DNA of 64,000 nucleotides from Paulinella micropora. Taxonomy: Eukaryota > Cercozoa > Imbricatea > Euglyphida. Below are positions 1-61,340 of the stretch, piece by piece. Below the pieces are notes generated by a model. That model was not told the DNA's origin and did no database searches. It saw only the letters and a list, made by a program, of their open reading frames with translations. The DNA lies in NCBI GenBank assembly GCA_009731375.1, contig BJOX01000154.1, forward strand, positions 415,187-479,186, written 5' to 3'. The position numbers were made by a program, and so were the translations under genes. Within the stretch, counting starts at the first letter, position 1; every line of letters begins with the position of its first letter.

Positions 1-560
1 TTTCCCCCCCCCCCCCCCCCCCCCCCCCTTTCCCCCCCCCCCCCTTTTCCCCCCCTTTTCCCCCCCTCTCGTTTCCTCTCGTTTCCTCTCCTCTCTTCTC
101 CTCTTTTCTTCTATCATCTCTTCTCTCTTCTATTCTCTTCATTTCTTCTCCTCTCCTCCTCCTCTCCTCTCTTCTCCTTTCCTCTCTTCTCCTCTCTTCT
201 CCTCTCCTCTCCTCTCCTCTCTTCTTCTCTCTTCTCCTCTCCTCTTCTCTCTTCTCTTCTCCTCTCCTCTCCTCTCTTCTCTTCTCCTCTCTCCTCCTCT
301 CCTCTCTTCTCCTCTCCTCTCTTCTCCTCTCCTCTCTTCTCCTCTCCTCTCTTCTCCTCTTCTCTCCCCTCCTCTCCTCTCTTCTCCTCTCTTCTCTTCT
401 CCTCTCCTCTCTTCTCTTCTCCTCTCCTCTCCTCTCTTCTCCTCTCCTCCTCTCTTCTCCTCTCCTCCCTTCTCTTCTCCTCTCTTCTCCTCTTCTCTCC
501 CCTCCCCTCCTCTCCCCTCCTCTTCGCCTCCTCTCATCCCCTCTCCTCTCCCGTCCCCTC
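1..560. repeat. Polypyrimidine tract (C runs, then TCTCC/TCTTC repeats)
   Basis: Homopolymer C runs pass into irregular TCTCC and TCTTC repeats. The open frame on the other strand is only Glu/Arg/Gly repeat and is not a gene. Confidence 0.9.
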
Positions 561-684
561 TTCCCTCCCCTCACCCTCCCCTCCCCTGCTCTGCTCTGCT
601 CTCCGCAGTGGCAGTGGTGCAGGTAGCAGCAGGAACAGCCGGCGCGCCTCACAGGAAGTGATAGTACACAGCCCTGGTAACACC

Positions 685-731
685 TCTCTATTCTCTCTAT
701 CCCTATCTATCTATCTATATCTATCTATCTT

Positions 732-789
<58 letters not shown>

Positions 790-790
790 G

Positions 791-822
<32 letters not shown>

Positions 823-905
823 CTCTCTCTATCCATCTTCTATCTCTCTATCTATCTATCTATCGATCTATCTATCTATCTATCTAGCAGGACGTGCTAG
901 TGCTT

Positions 906-970
<65 letters not shown>

Positions 971-1083
971 GTAGGTAGATAATAGATAGTAGGTAGGTAG
1001 GTAGGTAGGTTGGTAGGTAGGTAGGTAGATAAATTGATTGATTGATTGATTGATTGATTGATGGATTGATGGATGGATGGATG

Positions 1084-1134
<51 letters not shown>

Positions 1135-1159
1135 GGATGGATGGATGGATGGGTGGATG

Positions 1160-1216
<57 letters not shown>

Positions 1217-1285
1217 TAGATAGACAGACAGACAACAGACAGACAGACAGACAGACAGATAGACAGACAGATAGATAGATATGTT
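685..1285. repeat. Inverted pair of TATC and GATA microsatellites
   Basis: A TATC array (about 700-885) is followed after a short unique spacer by a GATA array (about 905-1270) with GGTA, ATTG and GACA variants. The two arms are complementary and could form a long hairpin. The gene content is nil. Confidence 0.85.
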
Positions 1286-1740
1286 TAATGTGTAATCTAT
1301 GGGCGTGGCTTAGCTTGAAAAGCCATGGCCTCCTATACTACCCCCGGACAAGAACTTTCAGCACCGGCCAAGCTGCACACCAACCACTGTCTCGCTGTGG
1401 TTGGTGTCTGTGCCCAGTTCAAGCCGAAAGGTAGCCGAGCCCTTTTGAACTATACGGGACAACACTAGAACACTCCCCAGGAGCGTGTGCCCTAAGGAGA
1501 TGATGCCATGAGCAAGTCGAGGTTTCAGGAGTTCACGCTCGTTGTGAGTTACCTTCTACAACCCCGACTTCATCAACCCTTTGCATCACGCCCCGACTTC
1601 ATCAGCCATGGTCAGGAGTTGGTTGCCTGTTTAGCCCTTGCGCTGCGCGCGATTAACGGCGGACACAAAATCGTCACTGTAGGAGATAGTTAGATCTGAA
1701 CCCTAGGCTGAGTTGCCAGTGGCAGAGACCGTCTCCAGGG
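1276..1740. other. Unique-sequence island, no recognised gene
   Basis: About 460 bases of mixed composition lie between two GATA arrays. A 61-codon open frame (1508-1690) matches no family I recognise. A 14-base phrase (CCCCGACTTCATCA) occurs twice within it. The island could be a decayed transposable element or an exon-bearing stretch, and nothing decides between them. Confidence 0.3.
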
Positions 1741-2810
<1,070 letters not shown>

Positions 2811-2832
2811 TCGTTAGTTCAGCAGATCCAGC

Positions 2833-22269
<19,437 letters not shown>

Positions 22270-22277
22270 CTATAAGG

Positions 22278-22333
<56 letters not shown>

Positions 22334-22356
22334 GCTATCTATCTATCTATCTGTTA

Positions 22357-23905
22357 GGCCGGGAGCCTGCATACATTCCGACACCCAAATTCAAGTTTTT
22401 TCAAAAAGGCTTCAATTCGAATCTTTCCACTCTTTTCTCGGTGTTTCCATTTCATTTCTTTGTGAGCATTCCTGATTTCATGCTTTCTCCTCTGGTAAAT
22501 GTGCATGTACAGGATCCACTTTAGACTTCTGTATGTATACATGACAACACGAGTTTCTATGCAGACATACATTATATCAAGTTATAATGATACGTAACTG
22601 CTGTCTCATTTGAAATGCCATCATGATATGGTTCGATGAATGTGAGCTAAATATTTTTTTTAAGTTTTGCGTAAAAAAATAGTTTTTATATCATTTTTTT
22701 TCTTTTTCTCTTTTTGTATCTCTTGATACAGTACCACTTCCATTTTCCTCTTACTCTTTCAACAGTCAGTAGTAATAAATTTATGTTCGCCTACTTACAT
22801 GCTTTCTTTTCAGCTCTACAAAAAGCAAGAGTTCTTCAAATTATCATTTAGAGTCGTTGTGGGGAAAAAAATTAAAAGTGGCCCTTTGCGAAAAAAAATA
22901 TTAATATATATTTTAAAAAATTAAAAAAATAAAAATATTTTTTAAAAAAATATTATAATAATAAAAAAAATAAAAACTTCCCCCTGGCCCGGTCGAACTT
23001 GATTTGATCTGCGGTAGTTATTAATACAATAATATCATCATCGTTGGGGCCGGCCGGTTCCACCGACCGTCACTTTTTTTTTTCCAGTTTTTGACTGAGA
23101 TCAGTGGGATGCATAAGACGTAAGGGAAGTGGTGAATGGCCTCGGATGACTGCGGCGCAGAGTCCGAAATAAAGGGGGAAAGAAAGGACTCGGAGGAAGG
23201 AAATATTTATACCCAGACTAAGCATTTTCGGTTTGCGGGTTTGTTCCGAGCCCCGCTTCTTCATACTAGGTTCGGTCTCGTAATCAAGAAGTAGCTCTTC
23301 GAAGTGCAGCAATTTAATTCGCATTCGGAGTATAGAAATGTCCACGTCACGTGCCATGCCACAGTGTGGCGCGTGCAACGTATTCTCTTAAGGTATTTTC
23401 ACTTATCAAAGCAAGTTTAATCTTCCACTCACTCCTACGAGTGGCAAGCCTGAAGGTTTCTATTAAAAGGGCCACGGTGCCATTGCGTAAAAAATTAATG
23501 ATAGAATACTTGCCACTAGGAGGGATTGACAAATGGGAAGCGTAAGATTTAGACACTGAGGGAAGTGGTCACGTAGTAAAGATGACTCGTAGAGTGACCG
23601 CAAACGAGGAAGGAAACAAACGAAGCAAGAAATGGGGAAATCTCCCAGCATGCCAATCAGCCTTTGCATGTGTATGTTACCGTCACATTACGCAGCTCTT
23701 GGAGATATAAGTGCGTAGCTTTTCTGTTCAAGTTCCTGAGCATTTCGCACGCTTCCTTGATGCAAGATCATTGACTGCGTTACTACTACTATAATAATAT
23801 AGCTGTTTTATCCGTGGCACACTAGTGATAGAATCCGACCGTGACAGTATATAGTAACAGCATGATTCTTGCTAAGTAACTGTAGTAGGCAGTCACGGTA
23901 TTAGT
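22357..23905. other. AT-rich stretch, no gene recognised
   Basis: Unique sequence with A/T runs and small open frames on both strands that match nothing I know. The segment 22695-22760, read on the minus strand, resembles 60795-60850 (both contain TATCAAGAGATACAAAA), so part is a dispersed repeat. It may also hold the 3' region of gene A. Confidence 0.4.
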
Positions 23906-23921
23906 AATTGCACCTACTAAA

Positions 23922-24838
<917 letters not shown>

Positions 24839-25039
24839 TAGTGAGCTGAGAAGTCTAGTGATGCAGCATTTCAGCACGTGTCCACGCGTACGGCACCAGA
24901 ATGCCACAAGACCGTTGTATCGTTCTAATTAGACCCTTACTACCATTATATTGCAATATTCTTACTACGTTATCGATTGAGGAGCAATTGTACAAGAGAA
25001 TGGCCGGGCTGGTAGTGGATGGCTACTCGCTAACCAATG

Positions 25040-25130
<91 letters not shown>

Positions 25131-25140
25131 NNNNNNNNNN
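24839..25140. other. Short unique region, GA tract and N gap
   Basis: About 200 unique bases contain an open frame (24901-25042) with no recognised similarity. They run into a GA repeat that ends at the 10-N gap 25131-25140. Confidence 0.5.
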
Positions 25141-25339
25141 GCACATATCGTAAATAATATTAGGGACTGAATGATAGCTATTCCTAGTAGTGTTCGCCTG
25201 CTATGGCCGCCACAAAAGATGAAGTGCTCATGAACAGAAATCCCAACCCAAACACAAACACGAGCAGCAAAACAGCCTGCTCCAACCAGCCGCGCAGCCC
25301 TTGACGAGCCCAGTAACCCTATTGCATACATTACATACA

Positions 25340-25760
25340 TACGTTACGTTACATTACATTTAATTTACATTACATTAGATTACATTACATTACATTACAT
25401 TACATTACATTAGATTACATTAGATTACATTACGTTACATTACGTTACATTACGTTACGTTACGTTTACGTTACGTTAGATTACATTACATTACATTACA
25501 TTACATACATTACATTACATTACATTACATTACATTACATTACATTACGTTACATTACATTACATTATATTGCATTACATTACATTACATTACGATACAT
25601 TACGATACATTACGATACATTATGATACATTATGATACATTACATTACATTACATTACATTACATTACATTACATTTACATTACATTACATTACATTACA
25701 TTACATTACACACATACATTACATTCATACATTACATACATACATTACATACATACATAC
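25340..25760. repeat. TTACA pentanucleotide array (gene C last intron)
   Basis: TTACATTACA repeats with TTACG and GATACATTA variants occupy the intron between the last two gene C exons. Confidence 0.9.
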
Positions 25761-26189
25761 ATACCTTCTGGGCTTGCAAGCGCCAGTAGAAGACGGTGGG
25801 GAGAATGAAGCCCGGGATGTTGCTGCCAAATCCGCCGGTCAGCCCGGTCAGAGAAAGAGGGAACGAGGTAGGCGACGAGACCAACCGCCAGCACCACCTG
25901 CGTGCAGCCATGTATACATAGATTACATAGATTACATAGATTACATAGATTACATGCATGCATACATACATACATACATACATACATACATACATACATA
26001 AAAAAGAAAGAGAAAGAGGGAAGGAGATAAGCGACGAGACCAACCGCTAGCAACACCTGCGTGCAGCCATGTATACAAACATACAAATATACATGCATGC
26101 ATGCATGCATACATACATACATACATACATACATACCAGAGTGCAGATGAGGTTCCGCTTCCATTCGTACAGCAACAGCCAAATCATAC

Positions 26190-26485
26190 ATAGATACATA
26201 CATACATGCATACATGCATACATACTTACATACTTACATACTCACATACATACATACATACATACATACATACATACATACATACATACATACATACATA
26301 CATACATGCATACATGCATACATACATACATACATACATACATACATACATACATACATGCTTGCATACATACATACATACATACATACATGCATACATA
26401 CATACATACATACATACATGCATACATACATACAAACGTACATACATACATACATACATACATACATACATACATACATACATGC
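26190..26485. repeat. CATA microsatellite (gene C intron)
   Basis: CATA repeats, read as TATG in gene sense, lie beside the donor of the 26490-26620 exon. Confidence 0.9.
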
Positions 26486-27120
26486 TGACCAGAGTTCTGA
26501 TCAGGTTCCTCTTCCACTCGTACAGCGACAGCCAACACGAGCCAGCTGATTTGATTTGGGGTGTAGATGTAGAGAAAGAGGGGGATAGCAAGGCAGCGTC
26601 AGACTCAGAGCCGAGGGGAACTGCAGACATACACATACATACATACATACATACATACATACATAGATACATATCAGAGTGTGATGTTTCTGGCGTCAGC
26701 AGCGCCCGCTCCACCTACATACATACATACATACATACATACATACAATTTATTACATACGTACATACATACATACATACATACATACATACATACATAC
26801 GTACGTACGTACAATTTATTACATACATACATGTATACATACATACATACATACATACATACATACATACATACATACATACGTACAATTTATTACATAC
26901 ATACATGCATACACACACACACACATGCCAGTTTGCTCAGTGCAAACGAAGAAGATCTCACTGTCCTCGCCCTCCAATTTGTCTCTCTCTCTCTCTCTCT
27001 CTCTCTCTACCGCCTCGTTGAAGGGGTACAAGAACACGATCAAGGTAAAAATCAGGTCCACACTCAACAACAGCTGCACCACTATCTTCAGAGGCCTGTA
27101 CGTATATGTACGTATGTATA

Positions 27121-27181
27121 TAGTAGTAGTAGAAGTAGTAGTAGTAGTAGTAGTAGAAGTAGTAGTAGTAGTAGTAGAGTA

Positions 27182-27265
<84 letters not shown>

Positions 27266-27447
27266 GAGGAGGAGGAGGAGGAGGTGAAGGTGGTGGTGGT
27301 GGTGGTGGTGGAGGAGGAGGAGGAGGAGAAGGAGAAGGAGAGGAGGAGGAAGAGGAAGAGGAGGGGGAAGAGGAAGCGGAGGGGGAAGAGGAAGAGGAGG
27401 AGGAGGAGGAGGAGGAGGAGGAGGAGGAGGAGGAAGAGGAAGAGGAG

Positions 27448-27500
<53 letters not shown>

Positions 27501-27512
27501 GGAAGAGGAGGC
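27121..27512. repeat. TAG, then GGA/GGT repeats
   Basis: A TAG array passes into GGA, GGT and GAA-rich repeat just before the retrotransposon 3' fragment. Open frames on both strands are repeat artefacts. Confidence 0.9.
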
Positions 27513-27513
27513 A

Positions 27514-27850
27514 ACCAATGCATGATAATAAACACACTAGCACTAACACCGCACTCGCGCATAACCACCACACTCGGTATTCCAAGAAAAGAAAACTATA
27601 TAAAGACAGAAACGGCCACATTTGACAGACACTTCATGCACATTTGACAGAAACTATATGCAGACAGACACTTCACACAAACTAATGCTACTGTATTCAA
27701 CAAATTACCCGACCATATTTTTCATATAACCAAACTAAGCCAATTCAAAAAAGAACTTAAGCAATACTTATTAATTAATCAGGCTCGTAACGCCAGCAAG
27801 ATCTCCAGCAGTTACTCCATGAATTATAAGTGTACAATCATCTCTCTAAA
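27514..27850 (+). mobile_element. 3' end fragment of a non-LTR retrotransposon (ORF2 C-terminus)
   Basis: Two open pieces resemble the C-terminal end of LINE reverse transcriptase proteins. One contains HNHHTRYSKKRKLYKD. The other, after a frame break, contains VFNKLPDHIFHITKLSQFKK and LKQYLLINQ, the usual N-x-LP...FKK-LK-YL ending. AT-rich 3' sequence follows, then GGA repeat and an N gap. The fragment covers exactly the part missing from the larger element downstream. Confidence 0.65.
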
Positions 27851-27877
27851 TAAAAAGAATCCAAGGAATCCAAGGAG

Positions 27878-27909
<32 letters not shown>

Positions 27910-28040
27910 GGAGGAGGAGGAGGAGTAGGGAGGAGGAGGGGGGAGGAGGAGGNNNNNNNNNNAGGGTATAAGCTATTGTGTTCAGAATCTTCTTGCTGTA
28001 TTGGTTCCATCTCCTCCCTCTATTCACGTTACTACTCTGA

Positions 28041-28051
28041 ATGCAAGCAAG

Positions 28052-28100
<49 letters not shown>

Positions 28101-29222
28101 GCAACAACAGCAACAACAGAAAGAGAGAGAAAAGCAACAACAACAACAGCAACAACAACAACACTCCAACCAACGACGCTCTTCAGTGCCACCTTGCTCG
28201 AAAATATCCTCAAACCCATGTTCGAACAAGCCAGACAACAACAAGTCGAGGACATGAAACATTTTATCGGAAAACTAGAAACACTAGGCAACCGAACAAA
28301 ACAACTCGAAGACAAAGTCAACCAGCAAAGCGAAATTCACGTACAAGCAATGGAGCAGACTCAACAAACATCACAAAAACACGAGGAAACACTGCAAACT
28401 CACCAAACAGAACTCAACCAGCTCACAGCCAACATAGACTCAATCCGACTAGAGCTGAACGAAACTAAACTTCAGCTTAACGAAATGAAAGAAATGCAAG
28501 AGCGCCACGCAAAAGCATCACCCCCTACTATGTATGGCCAATGGGCAAACAACACAACCCAATTACTCAAAAATATACATGCTAGCGCTAACCTAAACAT
28601 CAATACACACAACTACCCACCAGAACGCAAACAAGCCACAGAGAATCAAAAACAAAACCAACGAGACCCAACATGTGAGCTTAGCATCTCAGGCATACCA
28701 TACCAACCCAAAGAAAACACACTAAACATAATGAAAGCCATGATGAATGCAAAAAACATTCCATACCAAGAGGGAGATATCACAAAATGCTTCAGAGCAA
28801 AGAGCACAAAACCTATGAGAGAGGAACCCAAACAACCACCAGCTATCATAGTACGTTTTAGCTCAAACAACCTCAAAACGCACTTCAAAAAGCACGACCC
28901 ACTCCTGCCCCTCACCCACGACACAGTAAACTGGACAGACACACATCTTGCAGGCCAAACATTCAAAATATACATCAATGAAAGCCTCCCACCAAACACT
29001 CTCATGCTTCTGAAACAGGCGATCAAGCTCAAGAAGGAACTCGTTGAGGCCACTGGCGAGACCATCTATGTCTGGACAAGAGACGGTGAGGTCATCTTCA
29101 AGCAGCAGACAAAGGAGCATAGGCTAGTGATTAAGACAGAAGAAGATATAAACATAATCAAAGACTCATATATGCTCAACAAACCAAACCAGCAGCACAA
29201 CAGCACCTCCATGAGCACCTAA
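28041..29222 (+). CDS. LINE ORF1 protein (nucleic-acid-binding chaperone type)
   Basis: Up to 393 residues. A Thr-rich start encoded by a CAA/AAC microsatellite may lie upstream of the true start. Residues about 50-160 are Gln/Glu/Leu-rich with heptad spacing and no proline, which suggests a coiled coil for trimerisation. Residues about 212-330 resemble the RRM-like domain of LINE ORF1 proteins: LSISGIPYQPKENTLNIMKA, ITKCFRAKS and IIVRFSSNNLKTHFKKHD. A C-terminal part follows with FKIYINESLPPNTLMLLKQA and VWTRDGEVIFKQ. Such proteins coat element RNA and aid target-primed reverse transcription. The frame is intact to its TAA. The start is uncertain because of the repeat and the gap just upstream. 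Confidence 0.8.
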
Positions 29223-32094
29223 ATGACCCCTCAACAAAAAACCCCAGAGCATATCACTCACCCAAATCTCCTCCCACAATCCTTCACACCATACCTATCC
29301 CTCACCTCTAAAAATAACAACAACAAAAAATATAATAAAAACATAAAAAACAACAATAATAATAAGAATAATAATAAGAATAACAATAAAAACAACAACA
29401 CACACAACAATACACTCACAATATATCACACCAACATCCACTCTCTCAAAGCACATCATCAAGACCTAATCACACACCTACAACTCCTACCATTCCAACC
29501 AGATATCATCATACTCACAGATAACTACATAACCCAACCAACCAGTAACAATGCATTCCCTATCCCTACATACACAGCCAAACATCACATCGACATCTCA
29601 ATATACTATAAAAGCAACATGCACATTACAATAGACGATAAACAAACTATATCGGACTCATGCAAAACTCCACTAACACTAAGAATATATAACAATAAAC
29701 TTAAAAACAAACCAATACACACAATAATAGGTATGTATAGACGCCCACTCANNNNNNNNNNTACACACAATAATAGGTATATATAGACGCCCACTCATAG
29801 ACAAACAATTCATGCATGAACTACAAAATAACATAAACAGCATACTACACAAAACGCCTACAAGCACAATAACAGTAGTAGGTGACCTCAACTACAACCT
29901 ATTAGACAACATACATAAACCACACACAGACTTTCAAAACCTAATGGTACACAACAACCTCTACACAACAATAACAAAAGCAACAAGGCACGACATGGTC
30001 CACACAACATCCCATACACTCATAGACATGATAATCACTAACATCAATGCCAACATAGAAGCAAACATCATAAGCCCATGCATATCAGACCACCACCCCA
30101 TATACGCAATCACACACATACAAGAAAACCAAACACAGATAACACACCCAGACTCACCAAAAACATATACGACAAAAATAAAGACACAATCCTAGCAAAC
30201 CTCAAAACACAGTTAGAATACATCACACAGGACAACACAGAAAGCAGCGACACAAACCAAAAGTTTAGAGACATACAAACAACCAAAAGTCATAGAACAA
30301 TTCGAACGAAAACCAAAGCAATGCAATAGAAGAAAAAGCTGGTGCAGCCCCATAATAAAGAGGCAAATAAGAAAAAAGCACCTACTATATAAAAAATGGA
30401 GAGATAACCCAACAACAGAAAACAAACAAGCATACAGGACACAGAGATACAAAGTCGACAAAATAATACACAAAGCAAAAAAAGACGAAGTTATGAAGAC
30501 GCTAGAAGAAAATAAAAACAACCCAAAAAAACAACATAGAAAACTCAGAGAGTTAGTACCTAACAACAAACCACCGAGAGCGTCACCAACCACAATACAA
30601 TACAACAACAAAACATACACAGACCCCATAGAAATAGCAAACGCACTCAACGATCATTACATAACAATAGGCAAAAAAACAAGCAACAGCATACCAACAA
30701 CCGAACATAAACAACAACCAGAAGAGAAAGCGGAAGAAAACAAACAAACACATCCAAGCTTCAAACTACATAACACAACAGAAGACATTGTAAACAAAAC
30801 ACTTAAAAACATAAACAGAGATAAAGCAGAGGACATATACAAAATAAAACCAACACTTATAAAAGACATGCACGCCTTCCTCGCACCTATACTCACCAAC
30901 CTCTTCAACAAAGCCATAAATGAAAATAAATACCCAGACGCACTCAAAACAACAAAAGTAATAGAACTATACAAAGCCAGCGACACAAGCATGCCAGCCA
31001 ACTACAGACCGATATCATTACTACCTATAATAGCTAAAGTATTTGACACAATAATAAATAAACAAATAATGGATCACCTAACAAAACACAACATAATATC
31101 ACATACACAATACGCATTTCGACCTAACTCAAGCACAACCATGACAGTCCAAACCATAATAAACCAAATACAAAAACATAAAGACAAAGAAGAGCTAGCA
31201 CTAGCTCTCTATGTAGACCTCTCGAAAGCATACGATACAGTAGAGCATTCAAAGCTACTAGACAAACTTCGACGAAATTTTAATTTCAACGAAGGTACAG
31301 TCCAGTTCTTTGCATCCTACTTCTCGAACCGCATTCAAGAAGTCCACACACAATATGCCAAGTCTCACAAACGCACCATCACACATGGCATCCCGCAAGG
31401 CAGCACACTCTCCACCACCTTCTTCCTACTCTACATAAATGACATAATCAATATTATACAACAAGGGACAGTATACACATATGCAGACGACACCACACTC
31501 ATAATAACAGCTAAAAATCCTAAAAATCTACAAGAAAAAACACAAACAGAAATAACGAAATTAATAAACTACTTCCACTCTAATAACCTAGTACCCAACC
31601 CAACAAAAACAACATACACAATTTTCCATAAAACAAAACAAAATATCACAATAACAATAAACAACCATACCCTCGAGCAATGCCAACACGCAAAACTCCT
31701 AGGCATAACGCTACAACATAACCTTAAATATGACCAACATATTAAAAACATAATCCATAAACTCCAACCCACAATCAACTCATTACTATATGCTAAAAAA
31801 TATCTAAACATAAAACAAATGAAACAACTATATTATACACACATATATCCACACCTTATACAGAACATCTCCATCTGGGGGACGCATGACAACAAAAAGA
31901 AATATATACAACCACTCATAAAAATACATAAAAAAATAATCAGACTAATTGCAAAAACACATCACCGCGCACATACAAAACCAATCCTAAACCAACTCGA
32001 ACTGCTTGACATCACCCACCTATACACCCTCCGTGTATGCATAGAAAATCACCCATTCATTTACCCTAAAAAACATCTCAACAGACCACTCCAC
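29223..32094 (+). pseudogene. LINE ORF2: AP-type endonuclease plus reverse transcriptase, frame-broken
   Basis: The ATG at 29223 directly follows the ORF1 stop and is in the same frame. The endonuclease part shows TNIHSL (29430-29447), GDLN (29881-29892), a DMIITN stretch and SDHH (30085-30096). The usual Glu after LT is Asp here (IILTDNYIT). The reverse transcriptase shows NYRPISLLP, YVDLSKAYDTV (from 31210), GIPQGSTLSTTFFLLYINDI and the catalytic YADD (31480-31491). The thumb and C-terminal part run to the gap at 32095. Breaks are a 10-N gap at 29752 with about 34 bases duplicated across it, and two frame changes (about 30150-30180, and back by 30262) with stops at 30193 and 30214. Single-base errors or decay could both explain this. 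It is a host-genome retroelement, not a virus. Confidence 0.85.
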
Positions 32095-32170
32095 NNNNNN
32101 NNNNNNNNNNNNNNNNNNNNNNNNNNNNNNNNNNNNNNNNNNNNNNNNNNNNNNNNNNNNNNNNNNNNNN

Positions 32171-32900
32171 GGGGGGGGGGGAGAGGAGAAGAACACTAGG
32201 CTTGCTCCTTTGTCTACTACCTGAAGAAGAACTATCCGAATCAATCGACGTATATGGTCAACCACGCCCACTCCCAACCTCCCCCCCCCCCCCTTTCTCT
32301 TTTACTCTTTTCTGTGAAAAAAGAAAAGAGATGGGGGGGGGCCGCCACACATACGACTACACCTTTACAATTACATATCCATAACATAGCATAATAATAT
32401 ATATCACCGCGCAACATATCTAAGCAAAAATATTAATTTTAATAACCATAATACAATATCAACAACTTCCACCCCCCCCCCCCCTCNNNNNNNNNNATAA
32501 TATAATATTAATACTGAGCCGCTGAATACTAATTTAATATTTAATATCTTCCTTAATACGCTCAACTGAATAACTAGGTTTCCACCTTTGATAAAGGTAT
32601 AACTTACTAGCTATACTTTTCACGTGGAAGTTCCCTGAGTCCAATTGTAAAAATTGTTCTCTCAATAAAAACGAAGAAGAAGAAGCAATTTTTTAAAAAG
32701 CGACATAAATGCCTTCTCCACAAAACTCCGTTGACGGAGATTTTTTTGCGGTTGGGGGTGGCAACCATGGATAACCGTAAATCACGGTTAGTTTTGTCCA
32801 CTTTTCGCAGCATTTGTGAAATTTTGAAATCGTTTCCTGACCGTTGCACCTGGGACTACAGTAAAAAAAAAAGCGACTGTAAGCCTGATCCAGCTGGGTC
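32171..32900. other. Gap-flanked AT-rich region upstream of gene B
   Basis: G and C homopolymers, a 10-N gap at 32487 and about 400 AT-rich bases lie before the gene B start. Any promoter or 5' untranslated region of gene B must lie here, but no motif can be named. Confidence 0.4.

Positions 32901-61339
<28,439 letters not shown>

Positions 61340-61340
<1 letters not shown>

Larger units (their letters stand above)
25184..27095 (-). pseudogene. Gene C: C-terminal half of an amino-acid/auxin-permease-like transporter, probably broken
   Basis: Read on the minus strand, exons are 27095-27011 (PLKIVVQLLLSVDLIFTL, then a segment with YPFNEA), 26973-26927 (EDSEIFFVCTEQTG), 26620-26490 (ending SLYEWKRNLIRTL), 25897-25765 (VLAVGLVAYLVPSFS, then GGFGSNIPGFILPTVFY) and 25318-25184 (last helix LLLVFVFGLGFLFM, ending AGEHY, stop). 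The order Arg-Thr-Leu, helix, P-F, G-G/N, P-x-FY and a final helix is that of the AAAP transporter family, which moves amino acids with protons across membranes. Within 25897-25765 the first half reads in one frame and the second in the next, so there is a one-base frameshift. No exons for the first six or so helices exist between 27.1 kb and gene B. A small exon near 26676-26712 is uncertain. Echoes of two exons lie at 26010-26066 and 26136-26190. Confidence 0.65.
28000..32200 (+). mobile_element. Non-LTR retrotransposon (LINE), nearly complete but interrupted
   Basis: Two ORFs in the standard LINE order, ORF1 (28041-29222) and ORF2 (29223 to at least 32094), lie between a 10-N gap and a 76-N gap. 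The coding strand is extremely rich in A and C, unlike the GC-rich host exons. The ORF content (coiled coil plus RRM-like ORF1; endonuclease plus reverse transcriptase ORF2, no RNase H seen) resembles CR1/Jockey-type elements, which is an inference without a tree. No clear tail or target-site duplication is visible because gaps cover the ends. Confidence 0.85.

Noticed and set aside
1508-1693. A 61-codon gene in the unique island
   Set aside because: No family resemblance, no splice or start context, and random frames of this size are expected.
28041-28165. Functional poly-Thr/Gln/Asn domain at the ORF1 start
   Set aside because: The CAA/AAC microsatellite is open in all three frames, so this may be repeat expansion in the 5' untranslated region.
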